From the NCBI GenBank assembly GCA_049999725.1, contig JBNGIS010035140.1, forward strand, positions 1 to 26,982: a stretch of DNA of 26,982 bases, in the 5' to 3' direction. Under the pieces are notes generated by a model. It saw only the letters and a program-made list of their open reading frames with translations, was not told the origin of the DNA and did no database searches. The number at the start of each line of letters is the position of its first letter. The first letter of the stretch is position 1. Source of the DNA: Haplomitrium mnioides (Eukaryota; Marchantiophyta; Haplomitriopsida; Calobryales). Both the position numbers and the translations under genes were made by a program. Of the stretch, positions 8,525-18,895 are shown in pieces.

Positions 8525-11512
8525 CCTCGACGAGTCTTACTATGCAGTGCACCGACACTAGCACAACCCCCCCCCCTCTCTCAACTCCACTTGAAGAATA
8601 ACACACTAGAATGTCTTCAAAACACTCTGGGTTGATGCTCACACACAAGGAACGGCAGAGACAACCCCAAGCTCCTCACTTGGCGGCCTCTCTCGAAGTC
8701 ATAACTGGCCAAAATCCCTTCGAACTATCATATCAGTAACCGTCCGCTCTGGTCCACCGGCAAGGATGAGGTCACCTGGGTCTCCACCCAGTCCTCCTCT
8801 AAATCCCCGTGGCCCCCTCGAGCTAGTACCCCTGCTTCACGTAGTTCCTCACTGAATTTCCACTCCAACCGCCTGTCGTTGCGGTTTCCTTGTCCTCAAG
8901 TTGTGATGCTTCTACATAGAGAATGCAGAGACGACCCCAAGTCTCCCATGGTGGCCTCTCCCAAAGTCTTAGCTAACTAGAATACAATCGAGACCTCGTA
9001 TTTGGTAACCCTCCGCTCTGGTCCATCGGCAAGGACGAGTTCACCTGGATCGCCCGAGCATCCAGAGCTCCCTACTCTACAACACTCGACACCCCTTCAA
9101 TCCACCTCCGAATCCCCCTAGCCCCCTAGAGCTAGTAACTTTCCTTCACGTAGCCTTCACTGAATTATTGCCATGCTTACCATGCGCGAATCTCGTGCCC
9201 CGCAACGCTATATCTCCAACAATTGCCCGTGCATCAACCTGGAAGAATTCGATGAGAGACGATGTATACTCCCATCGCGCCCTGCCCCCCCGACGCTTGA
9301 TCTGATGAATAGTCGTTATTGCCGTTAGCTCGAAACAGGGGACGATGACGCGTGGCTTCACTGTTAGGTAATCCCGTTACCACGAGATGGGAGAGAGCAC
9401 CACGTGTCATGCAATTGATCGAGGAAAAACCAATGTAAACGGTAACTTCAATGAGGAGCTCCGAGGAATCTTGCGGGGAGAGATTTTGCAGATTCCCGCA
9501 GAACCAGGTCCGAAGAGGCTTTCGGAACCGAGTTCCACAATGCCTCACAAAGCGGACTCCAAAGAATCTCCTTAGATCCCCCCGTAGATGCTTCTTTCTT
9601 CTCCTCGCGCCACGTCGTTCGCTACACCGTCGTCCGACGTCGCCCCGCAAGAGGTAGGCTGACCGTCGCGTAGACCGCTCCCTCCGTAGTTGACCCGCAC
9701 TTTGCCCAAGGTCAGATAAACTCCTCTCCTAACGCCTCGTGTCCCGTGAATTGCCTCGGGGTCCTTGGAGTCGCCACGTCCTCCGAAGGCCGCCGTCCGA
9801 TGCCGCCCCGTGAAGGGGTAGGCGGACCGTCGCACTGACCTCTTTCCGATGTTGACCGACGGAAGCCCTACGTGCTTCCCAAGTCACCACGTCATCCGAA
9901 GGGCGCCGTCCGATGCCGCCCCGCAAAGGTAGGCGGACCGTCGTGTGGACCCTTCTTCCGAAGTTGACCTTCAAAAACACATCACGGCTCCTTAGCGTGC
10001 TACGTTTCCGAAGCCTCCCGCGGACTCCCTGCGCTCGCCACGTCATCCGTAGAACCGCCGCGGACTTCCTCCGCTCGCCGAATAAGAACAGTGTCGATGT
10101 TGCCGTTTCGACGTATCTTCGAAGTAAGAACTACTCATGCGCCTGAGGCTAGCTTCGTTACACTTCCGAAAACTCGCTATAAAAACTACTAGGCCTTTTT
10201 GGACCGTTTGCCCCCTTCAAAATTTCTGCTGCACCCCGTCGAACTTTTACCTTTTTGGATGTCGAAGCGGCAAAGTGTCACCCTTTCGGCGTCAGTAGCT
10301 CCTCCGTCGGTTGTACCGGCGTTAGCTTCGTTTTCCGACCGCTCTCATCTCGCTCACCGATTTGCCGACATATCGTGCTTTTTCCGTGCCCTTCGTTTCT
10401 CCCCACCGGATAGGCACCATATCACCCTTATGGCTCAGCCTTCTTCCAGTTAGACAGTTTGCGATGAGTCACTGCTTCACCACTCATGTGCGTCGTTCGA
10501 ATTGGTTCGCCGACAAGTTGCCTTCACTCGCTCTTATTCTGTCAGATCAGTGATCAGTCCTCCTTTCAAATCTCCTCTATGTTTCCTCTTTGGCGAATCT
10601 GCGTTAGGTCGCCCCTTCGGCTTCCACGCTCCTCCTCCTCTCGGATCTTTGATGGATCGCCCTTTCGGCACTCTCCCGATTTCCTTTGACCAAGCCCGCG
10701 ATAAGTTGCTGTTTCGGGCCCTCCTCCTGGCTCCCTTGATGGGTTCCTCGCGGATCCCTCTTATTCGGGCTCCCCACGTCGTAAGACGCATCGAAACCAG
10801 GTTAAGTGGGCTCCCCACTTAGGGAGGCGCTGTCCGCACATCTGCGGGCCTCCTGGTGCCGCCACGTCGTCCATGGAATCCCGCGAAGGGCTCAAAAGAT
10901 GCCACGTTTCCGTGGAAACTCGCGAGACCTTTCGGGGACTCCACTCTTTCGCCAAGACTTTACCGACTCAGATGGAGCGTTCGATCGGCTTCTGCAGGGC
11001 TCGCTCTTGCTTGCGGGATTGAGGTGTCCCTCTTCCCTGGCCTTGCTTGCCATCATGACGATCTCACCTCCTCTTGTCAACTCCTGATGCTTGCTTCCCG
11101 ATTTGTCGCCGCTGCAGGACCCCCGCGATCTGCCTTTCTTCGGAGTGCCTTCGGGCTTCCTTGTTGTTGATCCCTTCTTCTTCCTCCTGCGATCGCTTCG
11201 CAATGGGTGGCTGCTCTGTTCCCTCTCCCCAGGCTCCGATGCACGCATCCTCCTTAGGCCCACGGATTCTCATTGGCCTGCTTCAAATTTGAAAATGGAG
11301 CCCCTCTCTTGGCTGGCAATCACTGCTCTCCTTCCTCCTCTCCTTTGCCATGATCCTATTTCCCTCCCAGGACTTATGTGCCCTGCTCTTATCAGCTGTT
11401 TGAGGTAATCAGTTGTTCATGAGAGGCCCTCACACTCGGAAAGGGAACATATAGCCAATGGTGCTTCTTATTTCGTGCATTAAGCTTTAGTGCTCTAAAG
11501 CACCGGCTAACA
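8525..11512 (-). mobile_element. LTR2, partial LTR
   Basis: Collinear with LTR1 from about 5169 to 8124 and ending at the LTR terminus (cggctaaca, 11504-11512) next to the polypurine tract of internal B. It acts as 3' LTR of internal B. It lacks about 0.88 kb at the other end, including the TATA box and the end that would join a primer-binding site. It keeps the 270-bp duplication (8655, 8925), CpG-rich subrepeats (9654-9990) and the hairpin (10803). Confidence 0.75.
10803..10821. repeat. conserved LTR hairpin, LTR2 copy
   Basis: A perfect 8-base-arm, 3-base-loop inverted repeat, identical to the LTR0 copy. It lies 3386 bases from the LTR1 copy, against about 5.7 kb for full units, showing that one unit of the array has collapsed. 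Confidence 0.75.
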
Positions 11513-11530
11513 TAACTCCCCCTTCAAGTG
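11513..11530 (-). promoter_or_regulatory. polypurine tract, internal B
   Basis: The minus strand reads ACTTGAAGGGGGAGTTA immediately before the LTR2 start, matching the tracts at 2424 and 17226. Confidence 0.7.
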
Positions 11531-11632
11531 TGACACGTCTACGAGAACACACCTCTTCTCCCTCAATTTTATGGTGCCTTTGCTGCTGGTTGCTGGCCCG
11601 ACTCTGTAACTCCTGCAAAACAACCCCACAAA

Positions 11633-11658
11633 ACACACACTCACACACACACATACAC
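11633..11658. repeat. CA/TG microsatellite, internal B
   Basis: An interrupted (CA)n run at the place that matches 2561-2590. On the minus strand it directly follows a CAG|GTAAGT sequence (11657-11665), a perfect plant 5' splice-site match. Confidence 0.85.
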
Positions 11659-11766
11659 TTACCTGTGCGCATTCTGCTGGCTCAGCCTCTTCCCTGGATC
11701 CCACACAAAAGTCGTGCTTCCAGATTTTGGTTTGAGGGGAATATGAGGTCTAAGCAGCAACATGCC

Positions 11767-12189
11767 TTACTGCATTTCCCCTTGCACCGTGAACCATCCC
11801 TCAGACTTCAGATCCCTTTGCTGGCTTGTTTCCCTTGGCTTGGGGGCACACCCAACACACACCCACAGGGAACAGCTGATCAAACAAGCATACACAAAGG
11901 TACTGTATTTCGGGCCTGTAACTTTACAGTTACATTCAATGTTGGTGGTGACGGGGCTGCCTGTAATAATTCCTTCCCTGTCACCAAGATGCTTGGGTTG
12001 CATCAAGCTAAGCTTCTTATCTGGATTGAGATTGGGCTCAAATTGCGACACCTTCGGATCCTTCAGGCTGCACTTGAGTATTTCCATTATCGTGCATTCC
12101 ACCACTTGAAGAGGCTCTAACTTGATGACACTTGGCAGGTGCTCGTCATAACTTTTTGTATCCGGGTACACCGTTGCGACCCTCCTCAC
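11767..12189 (-). CDS. post-gag reading frame, internal B (unknown product)
   Basis: A 140-codon open stretch downstream of gag in element direction. It shares a block around SVIKLEPLQVVECTIMEIL and NIECNCKV with the frame at 17386-18063 of internal C, and with a stop-broken version in internal A. I see no protease DT/SGA motif, no knuckle and no other known domain. It may be the C-terminal tail or spacer of gag read in another frame, or simply sequence that has stayed open. No start codon is supported. The gag frame before it ends at 12297. Confidence 0.3.
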   Translation of the reverse strand: MRRVATVYPDTKSYDEHLPSVIKLEPLQVVECTIMEILKCSLKDPKVSQFEPNLNPDKKLSLMQPKHLGDREGIITGSPVTTNIECNCKVTGPKYSTFVYACLISCSLWVCVGCAPKPRETSQQRDLKSEGWFTVQGEMQ

Positions 12190-12296
12190 AGTTCAGGTTC
12201 GGGGCTCGATCGACATTGGTCTTGCGATGGGTCATTTTCTTGGGGGAAATGAGGTTCAATTGCGCCATCTCCTCCTTGCCTTGGTGGGGCTCTTCC

Positions 12297-12899
12297 CTAG
12301 TCCCTTGATTGGTGCGTGGAGTCCTCTTCTTCTGGTCCTGATTCCTCCGCCTCCGCTTGAATGTCGAAATTCTTGAGATCTTGCACCGCGATCAGGGATG
12401 CTTCCGCCTCTTGGAGCTCATTTGGATCGCCTCGTGATTGCTGCTCCAAAACATACCTCAGGTCCTCATCGTCTGCCTTCTCCCCGGTTTGTGTTTGGTA
12501 GAACCAGGTGGGGTATTCTGCCTCATATTCAGAATAGCTCATGGATGACCACACTTGACTCGTACCCTTCTTAGCCCTCCGCTTTTTCTGGCTATTACTC
12601 TTCCGGTGAGACTTGGATTTAACTTTGGATTTTACATGACAACATTCCTCTGAGGCAGAGGTCTCCTCCTTCACCCAGACTACTTCCTCCTCCTCATACT
12701 GGGAATGCAGTATAATTGGGCACTCATACTTCTGCCCCCATGGTTCCGAGCAGTTGGGGGAAACATGTCTAGGTTGGCCACAATTCCAGCACACCATAAC
12801 AATTTTCTTCGGTGGTCCTATTGTGACCCATTCATCTGATTGTTCAGCTCTCTGAAGATTTGGCGTGAGGCTCGAAAGAAGGGTCTGCAGTACCTCCAT
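12297..12899 (-). CDS. gag: gag, C-terminal part with CCHC zinc knuckle (internal B)
   Basis: 200 codons, starting at an ATG that lies two codons after the stop of the upstream gag frame. Residues 35-48 form a CX2CX4HX4C knuckle (C-W-N-C-G-Q-P-R-H-V-S-P-N-C), the nucleic-acid-binding module of retrotransposon gag. Position 42 has Arg where the plus-strand relative has Gly. It is followed by an acidic patch, a Lys/Arg/Ser-rich stretch (residues about 88-115), the motif WSSMSYSEYE and an acidic tail. No capsid-like helical region of normal size is recognisable, so even gag as a whole is short. It is the only fully open copy of this part in the window. Whether it is made depends on reinitiation at or readthrough of the stop at 12903-12905. 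Confidence 0.6.
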   Translation of the reverse strand: MEVLQTLLSSLTPNLQRAEQSDEWVTIGPPKKIVMVCWNCGQPRHVSPNCSEPWGQKYECPIILHSQYEEEEVVWVKEETSASEECCHVKSKVKSKSHRKSNSQKKRRAKKGTSQVWSSMSYSEYEAEYPTWFYQTQTGEKADDEDLRYVLEQQSRGDPNELQEAEASLIAVQDLKNFDIQAEAEESGPEEEDSTHQSRD

Positions 12900-12902
12900 T
12901 TT

Positions 12903-13145
12903 TTAGCTCAATTCCGCTAAGCGAGCCTTCTCTCCTTTGGCAGCCCTTTTGATTGTTTGCTTCTGTCTTTGATTCTTCTTTCTCGAAGATCTCGGTTCAT
13001 CAGAGCTGCTGTTAGAGGAGTCATTGTCACTTTCCATGGTAGATGTAGAGGTCTCTTCTATGTCTTCATTGCTGCTTAAACCATCTGAAGAATATCTTGA
13101 CACATGCTTAGCCCGTCTTTTCCTTCTCTCGAGACCATGGCCCAT
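12903..13145 (-). CDS. gag: gag, N-terminal Ser/acidic and basic part (internal B)
   Basis: 80 codons from the ATG at 13145 to a TAA. The order is a basic start (MGHGLERRKRRAKH), a Ser/Asp/Glu-rich middle (residues about 18-53) and a Lys/Arg/Gln-rich, probably helical end that closes with ARLAELS. In the plus-strand relative the same point reads through with a GCA codon into the knuckle part, so this is the front half of one gag interrupted by a stop. The same TAA occurs in copies A and C. The leader between the primer-binding site and this ATG is about 195 bases. Confidence 0.55.
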   Translation of the reverse strand: MGHGLERRKRRAKHVSRYSSDGLSSNEDIEETSTSTMESDNDSSNSSSDEPRSSRKKNQRQKQTIKRAAKGEKARLAELS

Positions 13146-13339
13146 TGCCCCAGTTGAGGAAAACTGTCACTTCTCCCAACTTTGATACTTGGCCTCCTCT
13201 ACCCGCTACTGTTCCTCAACAGACGCACACCCAGTTGCTCTATTTCTCGGAAGTAACCTTCTCACCGAGTGACTTGAGTCTCTTGTGCACACAGTGGTCT
13301 TTCTTGTTCGGGTTGGTCTCAGGTTTTTTCAAACCTTTG

Positions 13340-13357
13340 GCCCTCCTTCTAGCGCCA
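13340..13357 (-). promoter_or_regulatory. primer-binding site, internal B
   Basis: Same 18 bases as the sites at 4270 and 23281, four bases from the LTR3 terminus (TG at 13362 on the plus strand, CA at the LTR end on the element strand). This is the clearest LTR/primer-site border of the minus-strand copies. Confidence 0.8.
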
Positions 13358-13980
13358 AAAATGTATGTCGCTCCCCTACTTCTAGCTTAAACCTTTTCAG
13401 GCCCTGTTTTGAGGCAGGGGAGGACGTGTTTTACGGGCTTTCAAGTTCTTTTCTGAGATTGCCCCTTGCTAGTTACCACTTTCAGACCTTAAGGACTCTT
13501 CCTCTTCTTACAAGCCTAATATACTTCTCTCACTCTTCTTCTTCTCACACTCAAGTCAAACATTCAACCATACACAGGTCCACATCCATTTACCCCCAGT
13601 TGTGATTTGTGTGATTCTTCCTCTTTATTCCTAGGACCCAATGACTTAGGCCATGCCACCTTATTTGTGCTTGAGCAAAATGGTGTTGGTGACCTGCACA
13701 GCTGAACACTACAAAAGGGTTGGACTCTACCTCTTAGGGTTGTCACAGAGTTGAACTAGATTATCCTAACTATCCTAACATGCACTAATTCTTAACTATG
13801 CAAACAAGATCACGAACAGAGAGCATTCACCCCCAGGATACCAGACTTGTGTCAAGGGATTGGACTCTCCTTTCAAGTGTGTTCCTAAGGTCTGCTCAAC
13901 TGATCCGATGTCCACTTATCTAACAAATCAAGATGACACACATGCAAGAAGGAAATCTAACTACACCTATATGGAAAACA

Positions 13981-13990
13981 CTTATATACA
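13981..13990 (-). promoter_or_regulatory. candidate TATA box of LTR3
   Basis: The minus strand reads TGTATATAAG, identical to LTR1 at 4911-4920 and at the same distance (about 620 bases) from the LTR 3' end. Confidence 0.45.
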
Positions 13991-16514
13991 ATATATGCAA
14001 GAGAAAACAGAGTCCTTGAAGGCCCTCTCGAATTCTAACTGAATTATGTTTCCCTTGTTAATCCCGCTGCCTTACAACCACAGCCCAGCAACCCACACAC
14101 CCTCCTCTCCAGATAGTTTTTTTAACTTCCCTCGCGAGAAGCCCTGCTTTTACTTCCTTAAGCTAGGAAGAGAGTTTCTTTTACTTCCACCTCTAGAAGA
14201 CAGCTCTACCAGCTGCAGGTAGCCCACTCCACCCTCGAGCCTCGACGAGTCTTACTATGCAGTGCATCGACACTAGCACAACCCCCATTTCTCAGCTCCA
14301 CTTGAAGAATAACACACCAGAGTGTCTTCAAAACACTCTGGGCTGATGCTCACACACAAGGAATGGCAGAGACAACCCCAAGCTCCTCACTTGGCGGCCT
14401 CTTCCGAAGTCATAACTAGCCGGAATCCCTTCAAACTATTGTATCAGTAACCCTTCGCTCTAGTCTACGACAAGGATGAGATCACCTCGGTCTCCCTCCA
14501 GTCCTCCTCTAAATCCCCTTGGCCCCCTAGAGCTAGTACCCCTGCTTCACATAGTTCCTCACTGAATTTCCACTCCAGCCGCCCCTCGTTGCAGTTTCTT
14601 TGTCCTCAAGTCGTGATGCTTCTACACAGAGAATGCAGAGATGACCCCAAGTCCTCCCATGGTGGCCTCTCCCAAAGTCTTAGCTGACTAGAATACAATC
14701 GAGACCTCATATTAGTAACCCTCCGCTCTAGTCCACCGGCAAGGACGAGTTCACCTGGATCGCCCGAGCATCTAGAGCTCCCTACTCTGCAACACTCAGC
14801 GCCCCTTTAGTCCACCTCCGAATCCCCTTGGCCCCTAGAGCTAGTAACTCTGCTTCACGTAGCCTTCACTAAATTATCGCCTTGCTTTACCATGCGCGAA
14901 TCTCGTGCCCCACAATGCTATATCTCCAACAATTTCCCGTGCATCAACCTGAAAGAATTCGATGAGAAACGATGTATACTCCCATCGCGCGCTGCCCTCT
15001 TTACGCCTGATCCGATGAATAGTCGTTATTGCCGTTAGCTCGAAACAAGGGACGACGATGCGTAGCTTTACTATTAGGTAATCCCGTTACCACGGGATGG
15101 GAGAAAGCACCACGTGTCCTACAGTTGATCAAGGAAAAGCCAATGTAAACGGTAACTTCGACGAGGAGCTCCGAGGAATCTTGCAGGGAGAGATTCCGCA
15201 AATTCCCGCAGAACTAGGTCCAAAGAGGCTTTCGGAACTGAGTTCCGCATTGTCCCACTAAACTGACTCCAAGGAATCTCCTTAGATCCCCCCGTAGATG
15301 CTTCTTTCTTCTCCTCGCGCCACGTCGTCCGCTGCACCACCATCTGACACCGCCCTGCAAGGGGTAGGCTGACCATCGCGCAGACCGCTCCCTCCGTAGT
15401 TGACCCACACGTTGCTCGAGGTCAGGTGAACTCCTCTCCTAGCGCCGCGTGTCTCGTGAATTGCCTCGGGGTCCCTGCAGTCGCCACATCCTCTGAAGGC
15501 CGCCATCCGATGCCGCTTTGCAAAGGGGTAGGCGAACTGTCGCGCTGACCTCTTTCCGATGTTGACCGACGGAAGCCCTGTGTGCTTCCCAAGTCACCAC
15601 GTCATCCGAAGGGCGCCGTCCGACGCCACCCCGCAAAAAGTAGGCGGGCCGTCGCGCAGACCCTTCTTCCGAAGTTGACCTTCAGAAACATGTCCTGGCT
15701 CCTCAGCACGCCACGTTTCCAAAGCCTCCCGCGGACTCCCTACGCTCGCCACGTCATCCGTAGAACCGCCGCGGGCTTCCCCTGCTCGCCGAATAAGAAC
15801 GATATCGATATTGCCGTTTCGACGTATCTTCGAAGAAAGAACTACTCGCACGCTTGAGGCCAACTTCGTTTACACTTCCGAAAACTTGCTATAAGAACTA
15901 CTAGGCCTTTTAAGACCGTTTGCTCCTTTCAAACTTTCTGCCGCACCCCGTCGAACTTTTACCTTTTTGGATGCCGAAGCGGCGAAGTGTCACCCATTCG
16001 GCGTCGGTAACTCCTCCGTCGGTCGTACCGGCGTTAGCTTCGTTTTCTGGCCGCTCTCATCTCGCTCGCCGATTCATCAACATATCGTGCTTTCGCCGTG
16101 CCCTTCGTTTCCCCCCACCGGATAGGCGCCATATCGCCCTTCTGGCTCAGCCTTCTTCCCGTTGGACGGTTTGCGATGGATCACCGCTTCGCCATTGATG
16201 CGCGTCGTTCGAACTGGTTCGCCGACAAGTCGCCTTCACTCGCTCTTATTCCGTCAAAACAGTGATCAGTCCTCCTTTCGGCTCTCCTCTATGTTTCCTC
16301 TTTGGCAAATCTGCGGTAGGTCGCTCCTTCGGCTTCTGCGCTCCTCCTCCTCTCGGATCTTTGATAGATCGCCCTTCCGGCACTCTCCCTATTTCCTTCG
16401 GCCAGGCTTGCGATAAGTCGCTGTTTCAAGCCCTCCTCCTTGCTCCCCTGTTGGGTTCCTCACGGATCCCTCTTCACCGGGCTCTCCACGTCGTAAGACG
16501 CATCGGAACCAGGT

Positions 16515-16533
16515 TAAGTGAGCTCCCCACTTA
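16515..16533. repeat. conserved LTR hairpin, LTR3 copy
   Basis: TAAGTGAG, CTC, CCCACTTA, with the same single left-arm mismatch as the LTR1 copy. It lies 5712 bases from the LTR2 copy. Confidence 0.7.
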
Positions 16534-17225
16534 GGGAGGCACCTGTCCGCAGATCCGCGGGCCTCCTGGTGCCGCCACGTCATCCGTGGAATCCCACAAA
16601 GGGCTATGGAGACACCACGTTTCCATGGAAACTCGTGGGACCTTTCAAGGACTCCACTCTTTCGCTAGGACTTTACCAACTCGGATGGAGCGTTCAATCG
16701 GCTTTTGCAGGGCTCGCTCTTGCTTGCGGGATTGAGGCGTCCTTCTTCTCTAGCCTTGCTCGCCCTCGTGATGGTCTCACCTCCTTCTGCCAACTCCTGA
16801 TGCTTGCTTCTCGATTTGTCGCCGCTGCAGGACCCCCGCGACCTGCCTTTCTTCAGAGTGCCTTCGGGCTTCTTTGTTGTTGATCCCTTCTTCTTCCTCC
16901 TGCGATCGCTTCACCATGGGTAGCTGTACTGTTCCTTCTCCCTAAGCTCTAATCCTCGCATCCTCCTTAGGCCCACGGATTCTCACTGGCCTGCTTCGAA
17001 TTTGAAAATAGGGCCCCTCCCCTGGCTGGCGATCACTGCTCTCCTTCCTCCTCTCCTTCCCCATGATCTTGTTTCCCTCCCATGACTCATGCACCCTGCT
17101 CTTATCAGTTGTTTGAGGTAATCACCTGTTCTTGAGAGGCCTTCACACTTGCAAAGGGAACATATGGCCAATGGTGCTTCTGATTTCGTGCATTAAGCTT
17201 TAGTGCTCCAAAGCACCGGCTGATA

Positions 17226-17241
17226 TAACTCCCCCTCCAAG
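17226..17241 (-). promoter_or_regulatory. polypurine tract, internal C
   Basis: The minus strand reads CTTGGAGGGGGAGTTA next to the LTR3 start. It is the most purine-rich of the three tracts. Confidence 0.7.
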
Positions 17242-17360
17242 TGTGACGCGTCCACGCGAACACACCTCTTCTCCCTCAATTTAATATTGCTTCTGCTACT
17301 GGTTGCTAGTCCGACTCTGTAACTCCTACAAAACAACCCCACGAAACGCCCCCCACAAAA

Positions 17361-17385
17361 CACACACTCACACACACACATACAC
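17361..17385. repeat. CA/TG microsatellite, internal C
   Basis: The third copy of the family microsatellite. As in internal B it directly follows, on the element strand, a CAG|GTAAGT splice-donor match (17384-17392). Confidence 0.85.
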
Positions 17386-18063
17386 TTACCTGTGCACATT
17401 CTGCTCGCTCAGCCTCTTCCTTGGATCCCACACAAAAGTCGTGCTTCCAGATTTTGGTTTGAGGGGAATATGAGGTCTCTGCAGCAACATGCCTTGCTGC
17501 ATTTCCCCTTGCACCGTGAACCATCCCTTAGACCTAAGATCCCTTTGCTGGCTTGTTTCCCTTGGCTTGGGGGCACACCCAACACACACCCACATGGAAC
17601 AGCTGATCAAACAAGCATACACAAAGGTATTGTACTTCGGGCCTATAACTTTACAGTTACATTCAATGTTGGTGGTGACGGGGCTGCCCGTAACAATTCC
17701 TTCACTGTCACCGAGATCCTTGGGTTGCATCAAGCTGAGCTTCTTCTCAGGATTGAGATTGGACTCATCTTCCGACACTTTTGGATCCTTCGGGCTGCAA
17801 CTGAGTATTTCCATTATCGTGCATTCCACCACTTGAGGAGGCTCTAACTTGACGACACTTGGCAAGTGCTCATCATAACTTTCTGTATCCGGGTACACCG
17901 TCGTCGACCCCCATTGCAATTCGGGTTCGGGGCTCGACCAACATTGGTCTTCCGGTGGGTCCTCCTCTTGGGGGAAATGAGGTTCAGTTGCGCCATCTCC
18001 TCCTTGCCCTGGTGGGGTCCTTCCTTGGTCCCTTGATTGGTGTACGGAGTCCTCTTCTTTCAA
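17386..18063 (-). CDS. post-gag reading frame, internal C (unknown product)
   Basis: 225 open codons, the longest version of the post-gag frame. It reads on from a place where copy B has a gag stop (QSRD followed by TAG there, by CAA here). It includes an acidic/Pro-rich start, the SVVKLEPPQVVECTIMEIL block and a Cys-containing stretch (residues about 130-165). No known domain is visible. Conservation with copy B over about 110 residues may reflect only recent shared ancestry. It ends at the splice-donor-like site and TG repeat. Start codon not determined. Confidence 0.3.
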   Translation of the reverse strand: MKEEDSVHQSRDQGRTPPGQGGDGATEPHFPQEEDPPEDQCWSSPEPELQWGSTTVYPDTESYDEHLPSVVKLEPPQVVECTIMEILSCSPKDPKVSEDESNLNPEKKLSLMQPKDLGDSEGIVTGSPVTTNIECNCKVIGPKYNTFVYACLISCSMWVCVGCAPKPRETSQQRDLRSKGWFTVQGEMQQGMLLQRPHIPLKPKSGSTTFVWDPRKRLSEQNVHR

Positions 18064-18874
18064 TCCTGATTCCTCTGCCTCCGCTTGAATGTCGTAATTC
18101 TAGAGATCTTGCACTGTGACAAGGGATGCTTCCGCCTCTTGGAGCTCATTTGGATCGCCTCGTGATTGCTGCTCCAGGACATGCCTCAAGTCCTCACCAT
18201 CTGCCTTCTCTCCGGTTTGTGTCTGGTAGAACCAGGTGGGGTATTCCGCCTCGTAGTCAGAATAGCTCATGGATGACCACACTTGATTCGTACCCTTCTT
18301 AGCCCTCCGCCTTTTCTGGCTATTGCTCTTCCAGTGAGACTTGGATTTAGCTTTGGATTTTACATGACAACATTCCTCTGAAGCAAAGGTCTCCTCCTTC
18401 ACCTAGACTGCTTCCTCCTCCTCATTCTGGGAATGCAGTATAATTGGGCACTCATACTTCTGCCCCCATGGTTCCGGGCAGTTGGGGGAAAACATGTCCA
18501 GGCTGGCCACAATTCCAGCACACCATAACAATTTTCTTCGGTAGTCTTGTTGCGACCCATTCATCTGATTGTTCAGCTCTCTAAAGATTTGGCATGAGGC
18601 TTGAAAGGAGGGTTTGCAGCACCTCCATTTTTTAGCTCAATTCCGCTAAGCAAGCCTTCTCTCCCTTGCCAGCCCTTTTGATCGCTTGCTTCTGTCTTTG
18701 ATTCTTCTTTCTCGAAGATCTCGGTTCATCAGAGCTGCTGCTAGAGGAGTCACTGTCACTTTCCACAGTAGATGTAGAGCTCTATTCTGTGTCTTCATTG
18801 CTGCTTGAACCATCTGAAGAATATCTTGACACATGCTTAGCCCGTCTTTTCCTTCTCCCATGGCCATGGCCCAT
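18024..18874 (-). pseudogene. gag: gag pseudogene, copy C
   Basis: Begins at the ATG at 18874 (MGHGHGRRKRRAKH). It has a private TAG in the Ser/acidic region (about 18784), the shared TAA at 18632-18634, then the knuckle part. An extra base in the run of A at about 18490 shifts the frame in the middle of the CCHC knuckle, and a further TAG lies at about 18405. From 18402 to 18100 the frame is open again with the WSSMSYSDYE motif. It lies just downstream of, and on the same strand as, the integrase frame, which ends 24 bases before this ATG. Confidence 0.7.
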
Positions 18875-18895
18875 TGCCTTAGTTGAGGAAAACTG

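Larger units (their letters stand above)
11513..13361 (-). mobile_element. internal domain B, best-preserved gag-only internal region
   Basis: About 1.85 kb from polypurine tract to primer-binding site, in the same order as internal A. Of the three copies this one has the longest open gag frames: 80 codons plus 200 codons separated by one stop. No enzyme domain is encoded. It is flanked by LTR2 (3' side) and LTR3 (5' side), so it could be the most complete member of the array, though LTR2 lacks its R-U5 end. Confidence 0.75.
13362..17225 (-). mobile_element. LTR3, full-length LTR (about 3.86 kb)
   Basis: Runs from TG at 13362 to ctgata at 17220-17225, with primer-binding site outside one end and polypurine tract outside the other. 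It is thus at once the 5' LTR of internal B and the 3' LTR of internal C: a shared LTR, as expected of a tandem retrotransposon array. It contains TATA box, 270-bp duplication, CpG-rich subrepeats and hairpin in the same order as LTR1. The terminus reads TATCAG on the element strand where the family has TGTCAG, a terminal mutation. Confidence 0.8.

Noticed and set aside
811-16533. Regularly spaced repeats as a CRISPR array
   Set aside because: Units are kilobases long, the spacing follows LTR plus internal length, and the setting is eukaryotic.
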